From the NCBI GenBank assembly GCA_900545125.1, contig UQXS01000001.1, positions 1-40,082 on the forward strand: a stretch of 40,082 nucleotides of DNA, given 5' to 3'. Position numbers and translations under genes: made by a program. Within the stretch, counting starts at the first letter, position 1. Every line of letters starts with the position of its first letter. The notes under the pieces were generated by a model. That model was not told the DNA's origin. It searched no databases and saw only the letters and a program-made list of their open reading frames with translations. The DNA comes from an uncultured Ruminococcus sp. Lineage in GTDB: Bacteria > Bacillota > Clostridia > Oscillospirales > Ruminococcaceae. Of this stretch, positions 31,846 to 40,082 are shown in pieces.

Positions 31846-34800
31846 TTACTTTTTCTTTTTCTTATTCTTTCCGGATCTTTGATTGTTTCCGGTATTTTTC
31901 TTTTCTTTTTCGGCAGACGCCTTGCCTTTCTGTTCTTCCGGCACTTCCGGGGATTCCTTGTCAGATTCAGTGTCAAGCTTTTCTGCGTAGGCCTTGCCTT
32001 TTTCAAGGAGTTCCTCATTCTTGCTGCGGATCTTTTCCTCTTCCGATTCTGTCTTTTCGGCTTTCTTTTTTGCCGAATCGGAGAGCTTTGAATCAACAGC
32101 ACCCTTGGATTTGATTATCTGAACCTTTTTCTTTTCGGTCTTTTCTTCCTCTGCGGGAATTTCTTCTCCGGCAGGAAGTCCCAACTTCTTTCTTTCCTTA
32201 GCCTTTGCCCTGAGTTCACGCTTTGCTATGAAAACATGGTTATTCTTTCTGTCATAGATATAGAATACTACCAGAGCGGCAATACCGAGAATAAACGTCA
32301 CAACGCCGATATTGAATCCGGGCGGAGTATACTTCATTGAAACGGTATGCTCGCCGGCAGGAAGCTTTATGCCGATAAGTGAATCAAGAACAACGACCTG
32401 TCCCACAGACTCATCCTTATTGAAAAGTTCTTTAACACCCTTGTCGTTTTCCTGTTCGTAAACAAGATTATCAACCTTTTTACCGTCAATCTCAACGGTC
32501 CAGCCCGGCTCATACGGAATGGATGTCATAAGGATCTGTCCCTCTTTGGCTGTTACCTTTCCTTCAAGATAACGGTCATTGGACTTGTCCATGTCGATAA
32601 CCCACGGATTCTCCTGAAGAACGGCGATATCTTTGCTGAACTTCTCCAGATTGAACGTATAAAGAGTAAATCCGCCGTTCACCTTAAACATTACATATTC
32701 GTCCTTGCCGGTAAATGAAGACATTCCGTCCTGCTCCAGAATACGAAGTCTTACTTCCACCTTTTCTCCCTTTGTGAACGGACCTATACGCACAAGAGGA
32801 GTTCCGTTATCAGCAAAATACTGTGAGTATTCCTTATGATTTGTGAAATTGCCGTTTTCGTCAACAGTGTTGGAGATCCAGAGATTGCACTTTCTTCTGA
32901 AAACAGAATCCATTCGCAGATATACATCGCCGTCGCTCTGAGCCGTAAAATGAATATTTACAACAGGATCAACAGCTCCTGCCATAGCGTCAAAGCAGAA
33001 ATGCGGAATGATTTCACCGTTTTCATCTTCATAATTATATATTCTTGCACTGATCTGTCCGTTGTTTGCCCCGTCACCTTCTTTACGTGGATCAAGTTCA
33101 AGCTCAAAGCTGTCTGAAAGATCCATCAGCTCGTAGTATTCCTCCGGATTCGGAATAACCGATCCGTCCTGCATCTGAACGAACTGCGTCTTGCCCACAA
33201 GTGCGCTCAGGAAATTATTAAGACTGTTGAACGTATTATCGTTGCCGAGATGACCAAGTCTGAGAACATCATCATCAGCCATAAATCCTACAGAAAGAGC
33301 GTAGGGATTTTCATATACGTCAATATTATATGTTTCGTCGTAATTCTTGACTGAAGTTGTTGAGTATCGCTTTATATAGTTTGAATCCACGCTTGTACTG
33401 TCATCAGGGCGATCAAGAACATACTTGATTCCAAGCAGAGAGTCAGCCATTGTACTGCTGCCTTTATACTGTGATTCAAAACTCTGCGTAGTATAACCCA
33501 TAGCCTCCAGCATTTTGAGAATTCTTGAATTCATGACAGAACTTGAATGCGATATGCCTCTAAGTCCGTAAGCAAGATTATCGTTTACCATACGGTCGTA
33601 TGTTTTTTCAGCACGGTAAAAACTGCTGTCGTATTCTTCCAGCTGTTCCACAAGCTTCGGAGCTTCCAGTATCTCGGTGTAGGTGCTCTTATCGGAATTG
33701 CCTACTTCAAGGAAGATCTTGCGGAATGAATCGTAACAGTTATATCCTGTTTCAAAAAGAACCACAACAGCAACGCCCAATGTCAGAAGATTTTTACCTT
33801 TTCTGCTCTTTATGCGGCTATATCCAAAAACAAAGAGAACATATACTGCCACCAGCAACAATCCGAATACTATCGTTCCAAGGAAAAGCTCGTCCCATGT
33901 TCCGTGCGGATCATGCTTCATGGTATACTTTCCGGGCAGTTCCTGCATATAGTCATAGCCACGGTATTGTTCATTGAGTATCTTTTCACCGGTAGTCGTA
34001 TTTACTTCACCAGTATACTTTTCGGCATATTTTATGCTGCCTCTTACCGCCTCAAATATAAGCACAAGAACAGTAATTATTCCAAAAGTTCCGGCTGTCT
34101 CCGCCTTTGAAAGCTGATATCCGTCCAGATGCGCAAAAACTTCCGCAGCCATTGCCACAAGCAGGAATGAGATCAGGAAAGAATATCTGTAAGGCAGCCA
34201 GTTAGGATCCTGTCCGCCGTGCCACATCATATTAAGCGGCTTGATGTACATACACATACACATGATAAAGAGAAAAATTCCGTTGCCTATCTTTTTGTTT
34301 CTCTTTATTTTCTTATTCATGAAGTAAAGCGGCAGAAGTACAAATGTAAGAACACCGCAGTAGATTTCAGGACGTCCATAGTAGAGCGTACCCTCGTCAA
34401 CATTTACGGAATAATACTGATTAGGCAGCAGACTTGGTACAAGTTCAAAGGGATTGAACATAGTCTTGAAGCTGTAATCCGGTTCGGAAAAATCGAACTT
34501 ACCGAGAGCCAGAGCATTGTATACAGGCAGTATCATAAAGGCGCTCAGCATAAGCACCACCAGCGTTGCAAGAGCCATAACGCCGAATGTACGGACGTAC
34601 TCGCTGGTATTTTTGAACTTTCTGTCCGTTCCGAAGAACATATAATATCCGAAATACAGGGCAACGAAAATTGCAACCATGAACCCGATATAGAAGTTTG
34701 CCACAAACATGAGGGCAAGAGGGATGATGTAGTTTATCTTGCGTCCGTCATCCACCAGATACTCCACACCCAGAATTATGAGCGGCAGGAAGATCGGGCC

Positions 34801-35400
34801 GTCTATCCACATGGGGTCGATAAGCTGTATCACAACGTAGCTCATCATTGCATACATCGTGGAAAATACCACCGACTGGAGCGGTGCAAGCTTCTTTGAA
34901 CGCTGTGCATATACGCAGAATGCAGCTCCTGCCGCACCCACCTTGCACATCTGCATTATCATTACGCTTTCGATTATCATTTTTCTGGGCAGCAGCATTA
35001 CTATCAGCGTAAACGGACTGGCAAGATAGTAACCGATAATTCCCATAAATCCGCCGGAGAGATTTCTGCTCCAGCTGTAGAACGGACTGCCGTCTCCCCA
35101 GAATGCATCACGGAGTGATTCAAAGTAATAGATATACTGACCGTTGAGGTCGAGAGTCAGCACCGAACGTTCTCCGAAAGGATAGACATCAAAGAATATA
35201 TAAGATATCAGCGTCAGCAGAAACGGAATGATAAACGACGGAATGCAGAACCAAAGGTTTGATTTCTGTCCCCTTGCCTCGGCTATCACATCGGCTGCCG
35301 TGCGGGCAGGCTTGCCGCCATAGGTGACGTTTCTGCGGGCAATTGAATTTGCTCCCGGTTTTTTCGTATTGGATTTTCGGGAGGCTTTTGAATTAGCCAT
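31846..35400 (-). CDS. YfhO family membrane protein
   Basis: An 1184-residue protein. A basic cytoplasmic N-terminus (about 1-50) is followed by roughly a dozen membrane segments up to about residue 560, a large extracytoplasmic domain (about 570-1030), one final membrane segment (GVVTFILGIAALVVFYIY) and a Lys/Glu-rich cytoplasmic tail of about 115 residues ending in five lysines. YfhO-type proteins are GT-C-fold enzymes; the B. subtilis member is linked to glycosylation of lipoteichoic acid. The substrate here is not known. GGAGG precedes the ATG. The long charged tail is unusual for the family as I know it. Confidence 0.88.
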   Translation of the reverse strand: MANSKASRKSNTKKPGANSIARRNVTYGGKPARTAADVIAEARGQKSNLWFCIPSFIIPFLLTLISYIFFDVYPFGERSVLTLDLNGQYIYYFESLRDAFWGDGSPFYSWSRNLSGGFMGIIGYYLASPFTLIVMLLPRKMIIESVMIMQMCKVGAAGAAFCVYAQRSKKLAPLQSVVFSTMYAMMSYVVIQLIDPMWIDGPIFLPLIILGVEYLVDDGRKINYIIPLALMFVANFYIGFMVAIFVALYFGYYMFFGTDRKFKNTSEYVRTFGVMALATLVVLMLSAFMILPVYNALALGKFDFSEPDYSFKTMFNPFELVPSLLPNQYYSVNVDEGTLYYGRPEIYCGVLTFVLLPLYFMNKKIKRNKKIGNGIFLFIMCMCMYIKPLNMMWHGGQDPNWLPYRYSFLISFLLVAMAAEVFAHLDGYQLSKAETAGTFGIITVLVLIFEAVRGSIKYAEKYTGEVNTTTGEKILNEQYRGYDYMQELPGKYTMKHDPHGTWDELFLGTIVFGLLLVAVYVLFVFGYSRIKSRKGKNLLTLGVAVVVLFETGYNCYDSFRKIFLEVGNSDKSTYTEILEAPKLVEQLEEYDSSFYRAEKTYDRMVNDNLAYGLRGISHSSSVMNSRILKMLEAMGYTTQSFESQYKGSSTMADSLLGIKYVLDRPDDSTSVDSNYIKRYSTTSVKNYDETYNIDVYENPYALSVGFMADDDVLRLGHLGNDNTFNSLNNFLSALVGKTQFVQMQDGSVIPNPEEYYELMDLSDSFELELDPRKEGDGANNGQISARIYNYEDENGEIIPHFCFDAMAGAVDPVVNIHFTAQSDGDVYLRMDSVFRRKCNLWISNTVDENGNFTNHKEYSQYFADNGTPLVRIGPFTKGEKVEVRLRILEQDGMSSFTGKDEYVMFKVNGGFTLYTFNLEKFSKDIAVLQENPWVIDMDKSNDRYLEGKVTAKEGQILMTSIPYEPGWTVEIDGKKVDNLVYEQENDKGVKELFNKDESVGQVVVLDSLIGIKLPAGEHTVSMKYTPPGFNIGVVTFILGIAALVVFYIYDRKNNHVFIAKRELRAKAKERKKLGLPAGEEIPAEEEKTEKKKVQIIKSKGAVDSKLSDSAKKKAEKTESEEEKIRSKNEELLEKGKAYAEKLDTESDKESPEVPEEQKGKASAEKEKKNTGNNQRSGKNKKKKK

Positions 35401-35463
35401 TTTGTTCCTCCTTTTTATTACGGGAAATTATATAAGGCATACTCCCCGATTTTATTCTATTTT

Positions 35464-35492
35464 ATTATACTATAATTTCCCGACTTTTGCAA
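35464..35492 (-). promoter_or_regulatory. Promoter of the YfhO gene
   Basis: TTGCAA (complement of 35487-35492), a 17-bp spacer and a perfect TATAAT (complement of 35464-35469). No clear plus-strand promoter for the following lipoprotein gene is visible in the rest of the gap 35401-35636. Confidence 0.75.
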
Positions 35493-35636
35493 GAGTTTAT
35501 TGCAAGTTTTCTTTTGATATATATGCACAATTTAGTTCTGCTGTTTTTGTGACTTTAACCAAAACGCAAAAGAATCTCGTCTTTTTACCTTATGAGAATC
35601 ACTTATTTGTAAATAACATAAGAGGAATGATGTTTT

Positions 35637-37868
35637 ATGAAAAAAATAATATCAATTGCAGCTGCGGCAGCTCTCTGTCTCGGAACAGTCTCCTGCGGAA
35701 ATAAAAAAGGCTCATCCCTTGACAATGCACCAGGAAACAATGCGGTAACGCTTGCCGCCTATAATGAAGCAAAAATCGAAATGGCAGATGATTTTTCCTC
35801 CGTTGTCTCGATTGGCAGCGATATGAAATCCGGCGATATATTAATTTTCGGGCAGCTGAAAAATGAAAAATGGGCAGGATACATCACAACAAAAGAATTT
35901 TCAGATCATGCTGATTTTGAATTTACTCCGGCGGAAAACGAGACTGTAATCAGCGCTGCAATGCTTGGTTTCGGAAAAAAGGGGATCCTGACCTGTAAAG
36001 AGGATCACACATTTGTTCATATTATCGGCAGTGACGGAACGGAAGAGAAAACTATTGACTGCGGTGAACTTCTGAAAGCCGACGAAAACGGTCTCATCGT
36101 CGGTAAATTATTTGGAAACGGAGACGGTTTTGTCATCAGCGATTATTTCAATACGATAAATTCATTTGACAAGGATGGAAATAGTTTCGGGGAGGTCAGC
36201 ACGCAAGGAATGAATGTTCTTGGACTGACAGGCAATTCCGACGGCGGCACATCCGTGCTTTTACAAGATTCCGGAAAATCCGGATGTATGGCTGATATCG
36301 ACGGAACGGAACTTGTAAACAAAAGAAACTACAACGCCCCTTTCTCATCTGCTTTTGCTATATGTCCGGGAACAGACGGGAACAGCTTTGCGGCAATATT
36401 TATGGACGGTCTGTATACGTTCAACGACAGCAAATGGACTAAGCTGTCCGATCTGATGGGACTGGAGTGCAAAGCATATCAGATCACCGGAATAGTTATG
36501 ACCGGAGAACGTGAGTTTGCCGCCGTATATAACGGAACGTCCATGAATCTGCTGTCAGAAAAGGATATTACGGAGCTTAAATCCAAAAAGGCTGTTTCTC
36601 TTGCCGTATACGGCGGCAGAGCCGATTTGTACATCGACCTTGTAAATAAATATAATCAGTCCCACCCCGACAGTGAATACCGCATAGAGCTAAAACAATA
36701 TGTTGAGGATGAAAATACTACGTATCAGGAACTTATGGACAATCTGAAAATGGAGATAGTTACCGGAAAAGCACCGGATATCATAGTAGATATGATCGAC
36801 GGCATAGATCCATCCGCCTTTTATGTTGATCTCGGGGAATATCTCAGGAATGATCCGGAGCTTAACGCCGACGATTTTATTCCCGGATACCTTGAATCCG
36901 TATCTATTGACGGAAAAATACCGATGATCTACCCTTTTTTCACCGTTCACACTCTTATTGGAAAGACACGGCTTGTGGGCGATAAGGAAAACTGGAACTA
37001 TGACGAATTCATGACAAAGCTGGACTCTATGCCGGAAGATATTGAGCTTATTTACGGTTCAGACAATTATTATAAAATGGTCGATTTATTCATGAGAATC
37101 GTAAATATCGACGAATATGCCGATTACGGCAGCGGAACGTGTGCTTTTGATTCTCCGGATTATATCAGCATGATGAAATTTGTCAAGGAAAAACATATCG
37201 GAATGACTCAGGAAGAATATGATAAGAAGTTCGGGGGCGAAGGTTTCTTCTGGGATCACATCGGGCTTTTTTACCGTAACGACAAAACACTCCTCGGTCC
37301 GGAATACGGCTTTTCCGCTCCGCAGGATATGGTTGAGGCTATGCATGGTCAGTTCGGTGAAGATGTCACTTTTGTGGGGTATCCCAGTCACAACGGTCAG
37401 GGAGGATATATATCGTCTCCGAGTATGCGGTTCGCTATTATGAAAACATCGGAATATCCCGATATTGCGTGGGATTTTATCAAATCGGCATTTACTGATG
37501 AAGAATATGAAAAATACTACGGATTTCCGGTTTTAGAGGATAAGTTTATTGAAAGCTTCAATAAAACGCTTGAAGTAACTCATTATGATGAAAGCAGCAG
37601 GACAGAGCTTCCGCAGGGAGCGTTCTACTACGACGATCAGGATTCGCAGAATTATATACTGTATGATGCATTCACACAGGAGGAAGCAGAACGCTGTATG
37701 GAGTACGTAAGAAGCTGCGTAAAGTGCAGCCGGCGGTATGACGGCGATCTGGAAAATATAATCACCGAAGAGCTTGAAGAATATTTTAACAGCGATAAAT
37801 CAGCCGAAGAAACAGCGGAAATGATTCAGAACAGAGCATCAATCTATCTCAGTGAAACATATGGATAA
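35637..37868 (+). CDS. Lipoprotein with solute-binding C-terminal half, copy 1
   Basis: A 743-residue lipoprotein. The signal peptide ends at lipobox TVSC (Cys20). Residues 30-310 look like repeated beta strands with short blade-like units (GDILIFGQL, GILTCKEDHTF, GDGFVISD, SFAAIFMDGLYTF) and may form a beta-propeller. From about 316 (KKAVSLAVYGGRADLYIDLV) the protein resembles family 1 extracellular solute-binding proteins, including KAPDIIVD and the usual WNYDEF and PDIAWDFIKS blocks. No permease genes are adjacent. It may bind an extracellular sugar or act as a sensor. AGAGGA precedes the ATG. Its first 72 and last ~85 bases recur in the next gene. Confidence 0.8.
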   Translation: MKKIISIAAAAALCLGTVSCGNKKGSSLDNAPGNNAVTLAAYNEAKIEMADDFSSVVSIGSDMKSGDILIFGQLKNEKWAGYITTKEFSDHADFEFTPAENETVISAAMLGFGKKGILTCKEDHTFVHIIGSDGTEEKTIDCGELLKADENGLIVGKLFGNGDGFVISDYFNTINSFDKDGNSFGEVSTQGMNVLGLTGNSDGGTSVLLQDSGKSGCMADIDGTELVNKRNYNAPFSSAFAICPGTDGNSFAAIFMDGLYTFNDSKWTKLSDLMGLECKAYQITGIVMTGEREFAAVYNGTSMNLLSEKDITELKSKKAVSLAVYGGRADLYIDLVNKYNQSHPDSEYRIELKQYVEDENTTYQELMDNLKMEIVTGKAPDIIVDMIDGIDPSAFYVDLGEYLRNDPELNADDFIPGYLESVSIDGKIPMIYPFFTVHTLIGKTRLVGDKENWNYDEFMTKLDSMPEDIELIYGSDNYYKMVDLFMRIVNIDEYADYGSGTCAFDSPDYISMMKFVKEKHIGMTQEEYDKKFGGEGFFWDHIGLFYRNDKTLLGPEYGFSAPQDMVEAMHGQFGEDVTFVGYPSHNGQGGYISSPSMRFAIMKTSEYPDIAWDFIKSAFTDEEYEKYYGFPVLEDKFIESFNKTLEVTHYDESSRTELPQGAFYYDDQDSQNYILYDAFTQEEAERCMEYVRSCVKCSRRYDGDLENIITEELEEYFNSDKSAEETAEMIQNRASIYLSETYG
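37785..37839 (+). repeat. 55-base exact repeat, first copy
   Basis: Identical to 40028-40082 at the very end of the window. It encodes the C-terminal FNSDKSAEETAEMIQNRA of the lipoprotein. The base before it differs between the copies, so the visible exact match is 55 bases and stops only because the window ends. Confidence 0.95.
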
Positions 37869-37886
37869 TAATTGAAAGGAACTCTT

Positions 37887-40082
37887 ATGAAAAAAATAAT
37901 ATCAATTGCAGCTGCGGCAGCTCTCTGTCTCGGAGCAGTCTCCTGCGGAAATAAGAAACAAAATAAGCAGAAAGATCCCTCCGGCAACGCTGCTCCGCTT
38001 TACAGTTACAATTCGGCATATGTAGAAATTGCTGATGAATTTGACAGGATCTTGTCTATGGATATGGACAGACAATCGGGACAGATACTTCTTTTTGGTC
38101 AGACAGGATCGGGCGGATACAGCGGTCTGGTAACGGATACCTCCTTTTCGGACAGAGAAAATTTCACCTTTTCCGCCGCCGAAAACGAGACTGTTCTCGG
38201 CGCAGGATTTGCAGGGGCAGGGAAGAAAGCTATACTTTCCCATAAGGACGGTACTGTCGCTATCCATATCATTCTGCCGGACGGTACAGAAGAAAAAATC
38301 CTGTACTCCGAAGCTGTTCCGGAAATAAATCCGGATAAAAATACCATAGGATATATATATCCCTGCGGCGAAGGATTTGTGGTGCGCATAGGAGAAACCG
38401 TACTTTTCATGGACAGCGGCGGTGAATCCGAAGAAATAAATACAAAGGGTTCGGATATATACGGTATTTTCGGCGACGGAGACAGCGGTGTGACCCTACT
38501 TCTCAATAACGGCGGAACTGTCGGCACTGCTTCAGTGAACGGAACGGATATCAGCAGCTTGCAGAAGTGTGAATATATCGGTTCGTCGGCGTTTGCCATG
38601 TGCTGCGGAACAGAAAGATTTTCCTGTATTTCGGCGTTTTCAGACGGGATATACGGTCTCGAAAACGCCGAATGGGTAAAACTTTCCGATCTGACAGACG
38701 CACCTTTTCAGAGCATAAATATCCTCGGAATCATTATGACAGCGGAAAACGAATTTGCCGTTCTTGTATGGACGAAAAGCGGTACGGCGGTTTATTTGCT
38801 GACGGAGCGTGATATATCGCAATTAAAATCCAAAAAAGTAATAAAAATAGCAACAGTTTCCGATATGGGATATATCTCCGACATGATACGTGAATACAAC
38901 GACTCGCATCAGGACGGCGATTATTGTATGGAAATGGTGAATTATTCCTATCAGGACGACACCGGTCAGACAGGTGCTGAACTGCTGAAAAATGATATTG
39001 CCAACGGAAACGCTCCAGATCTTGTAACCTATCCCATCAGCGGCATAGATCTCAACGGATATTATATTGATCTCTACAAATATATCGACAAAGATCCGGA
39101 TATATCAAGGGAAGATTTTATCCCGAATATTCTTGACGCAATATCATGTGACGGAAAACTGCCGTACATCATTCCCACTTTTCAGGTAAAAACCATGATT
39201 GCAAAGTCAAAGTTTCCGTTTATAGAAGAAAACTGGAGCTGCGATGATTTCATATCTGCCTTTAAGTCTCTGCCGGACGGCATGAAGCTGACCAACGGAC
39301 TTGAATATAAACTTATGCAGGATAATTTCAGCGACTTTGTTAATATCTATGACTTCGTGGATTATGAAAGTTCACTGTGCAGCTTTGATTCGCAGGAGTT
39401 TGAGGATATGCTCGATCTGGTGAGGGATAATCACATGGGAATGACGCAGGAAGAAGCGAGCTTTTTTGACGGCAATATTCCGCCTGAAGATCCTATGGAT
39501 ATTTCAAAAGACAAAATACTTACTCCCGGAGCATTACAGTACAGTATTTCCAGCAGATATGGACTATGGTCAGCTATTTTGACGATGATATTACATTTGC
39601 AGGAATACCGTCTCTGAACGGCAGCGGTTCATACGCCGTGCAGGGTGTAAATGAAACGGAACTTTCTATTCCACATAATGCGGAAAATCCGGACGGTGCA
39701 TGGGACTTCATAAAATTTTTCTTTTCAGATCAGGGCTATCAGGCGAATCGTCTGGGAATTCCGATATATCAGGAACACTTTGACAAAACAGCCGATCATT
39801 GCCTGAAAAATGAGCCGGGCAGCGAAGATATGGCATATCTGCCGGAGGACGGCTGGATAACGGCGGTACGATATAAGAACGCCGAGGGTACGGAATACGA
39901 AATAATTGAGCCGCTGACAGAAAAAGAACTTGAACAATACAAAAATTTTATCTATAATGCGGCAAAAAAATACTGCCGGAAAGACAGCGAATTGGAACTG
40001 ATTTTATATGAGGAGCTTCAGGAGTTCTTTAACAGCGATAAATCAGCCGAAGAAACAGCGGAAATGATTCAGAACAGAGCAT
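37887..40082 (+). pseudogene. Lipoprotein with solute-binding C-terminal half, copy 2 (frameshifted, cut by window end)
   Basis: Paralogue of the previous gene, 18 bases downstream. The start at 37887 (MKKIISIAAAAALCLGAVSC) follows AAAGGA, and the lipobox Cys is residue 20. The layout is the same: putative propeller (about 30-305), then the solute-binding part (from about 312). Near 39548 the frame shifts by one base. The original frame ends at a TGA at 39617 after unrelated residues, while the -1 frame continues with matching sequence (WTMVSYFDDDITFAGIPS, later DGAWDFIKFFF) to the window end. A one-base loss, real or a sequencing error, best explains this. Confidence 0.8.
40028..40082 (+). 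repeat. 55-base exact repeat, second copy at the window end
   Basis: Identical to 37785-37839 and runs exactly to the last base of the window. It lies in the continued (-1) frame of the second lipoprotein gene. Confidence 0.95.

Overview
The window looks like a contig from a strictly anaerobic, low-to-mid GC Gram-positive of the class Clostridia, most likely Ruminococcus or a close Oscillospiraceae relative. This rests on the gene set (HydE hydrogenase maturase, archaeal-type LeuC, YfhO, glycogen phosphorylase with a cytoplasmic GH13 enzyme, T-box thrS, an L10 leader) and on sigma-A promoters with 17-bp spacers. It is inferred from sequence reading, not from a database search.

Layout. 1-956 (-) is the start of an FAD dehydrogenase. 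1238-11348 (+) is a branched-chain amino acid cluster: ilvC, ilvD, four small AT-rich accessory genes, leuC, leuD, leuB, a DUF815 AAA+ ATPase, ilvA and ridA. 11556-15451 (+) is a tight cluster of nadA, hydE and two tandem U32-like proteins, the second broken by one in-frame amber codon. 15462-15799 is a hairpin-rich repeat sitting between two copies of one terminator. 15798-24222 (-) holds a uridine-kinase-like gene, thrS behind a T-box leader, murA, two cyclophilin-type proteins and a membrane glycerophosphodiesterase. 24417-28772 (-) is maltodextrin/glycogen degradation (GH13 enzyme and glgP). 29265-30482 (+) is a SipW-like signal peptidase homologue without its catalytic motif. 30606-31571 (-) is rplL-rplJ with its leader. 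31846-35400 (-) is a YfhO membrane protein. 35637-40082 (+) holds two paralogous lipoproteins with a solute-binding C-terminal half; the second is frameshifted and cut by the window end.

The most unusual stretch is 4013-5668, between ilvD and leuC. Three short extra copies of the 3' end of ilvD separate the small genes. One copy is preceded directly by a copy of the first bases of leuC, and another by a copy of sequence found just upstream of leuC. The pattern suggests that several versions of the ilvD-leuC junction, each with its own small gene, have been stacked in tandem. Two of the small proteins carry CxxC zinc-binding motifs, one is a small membrane protein, and none has a function I can name.

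Other points: two long intergenic palindromes (1031-1111 and 11373-11533), and a second lipoprotein gene whose two ends are nearly or exactly identical to those of the first while the middle has diverged. The window stops exactly at the end of a 55-base exact repeat, which suggests an assembly break rather than a biological end.
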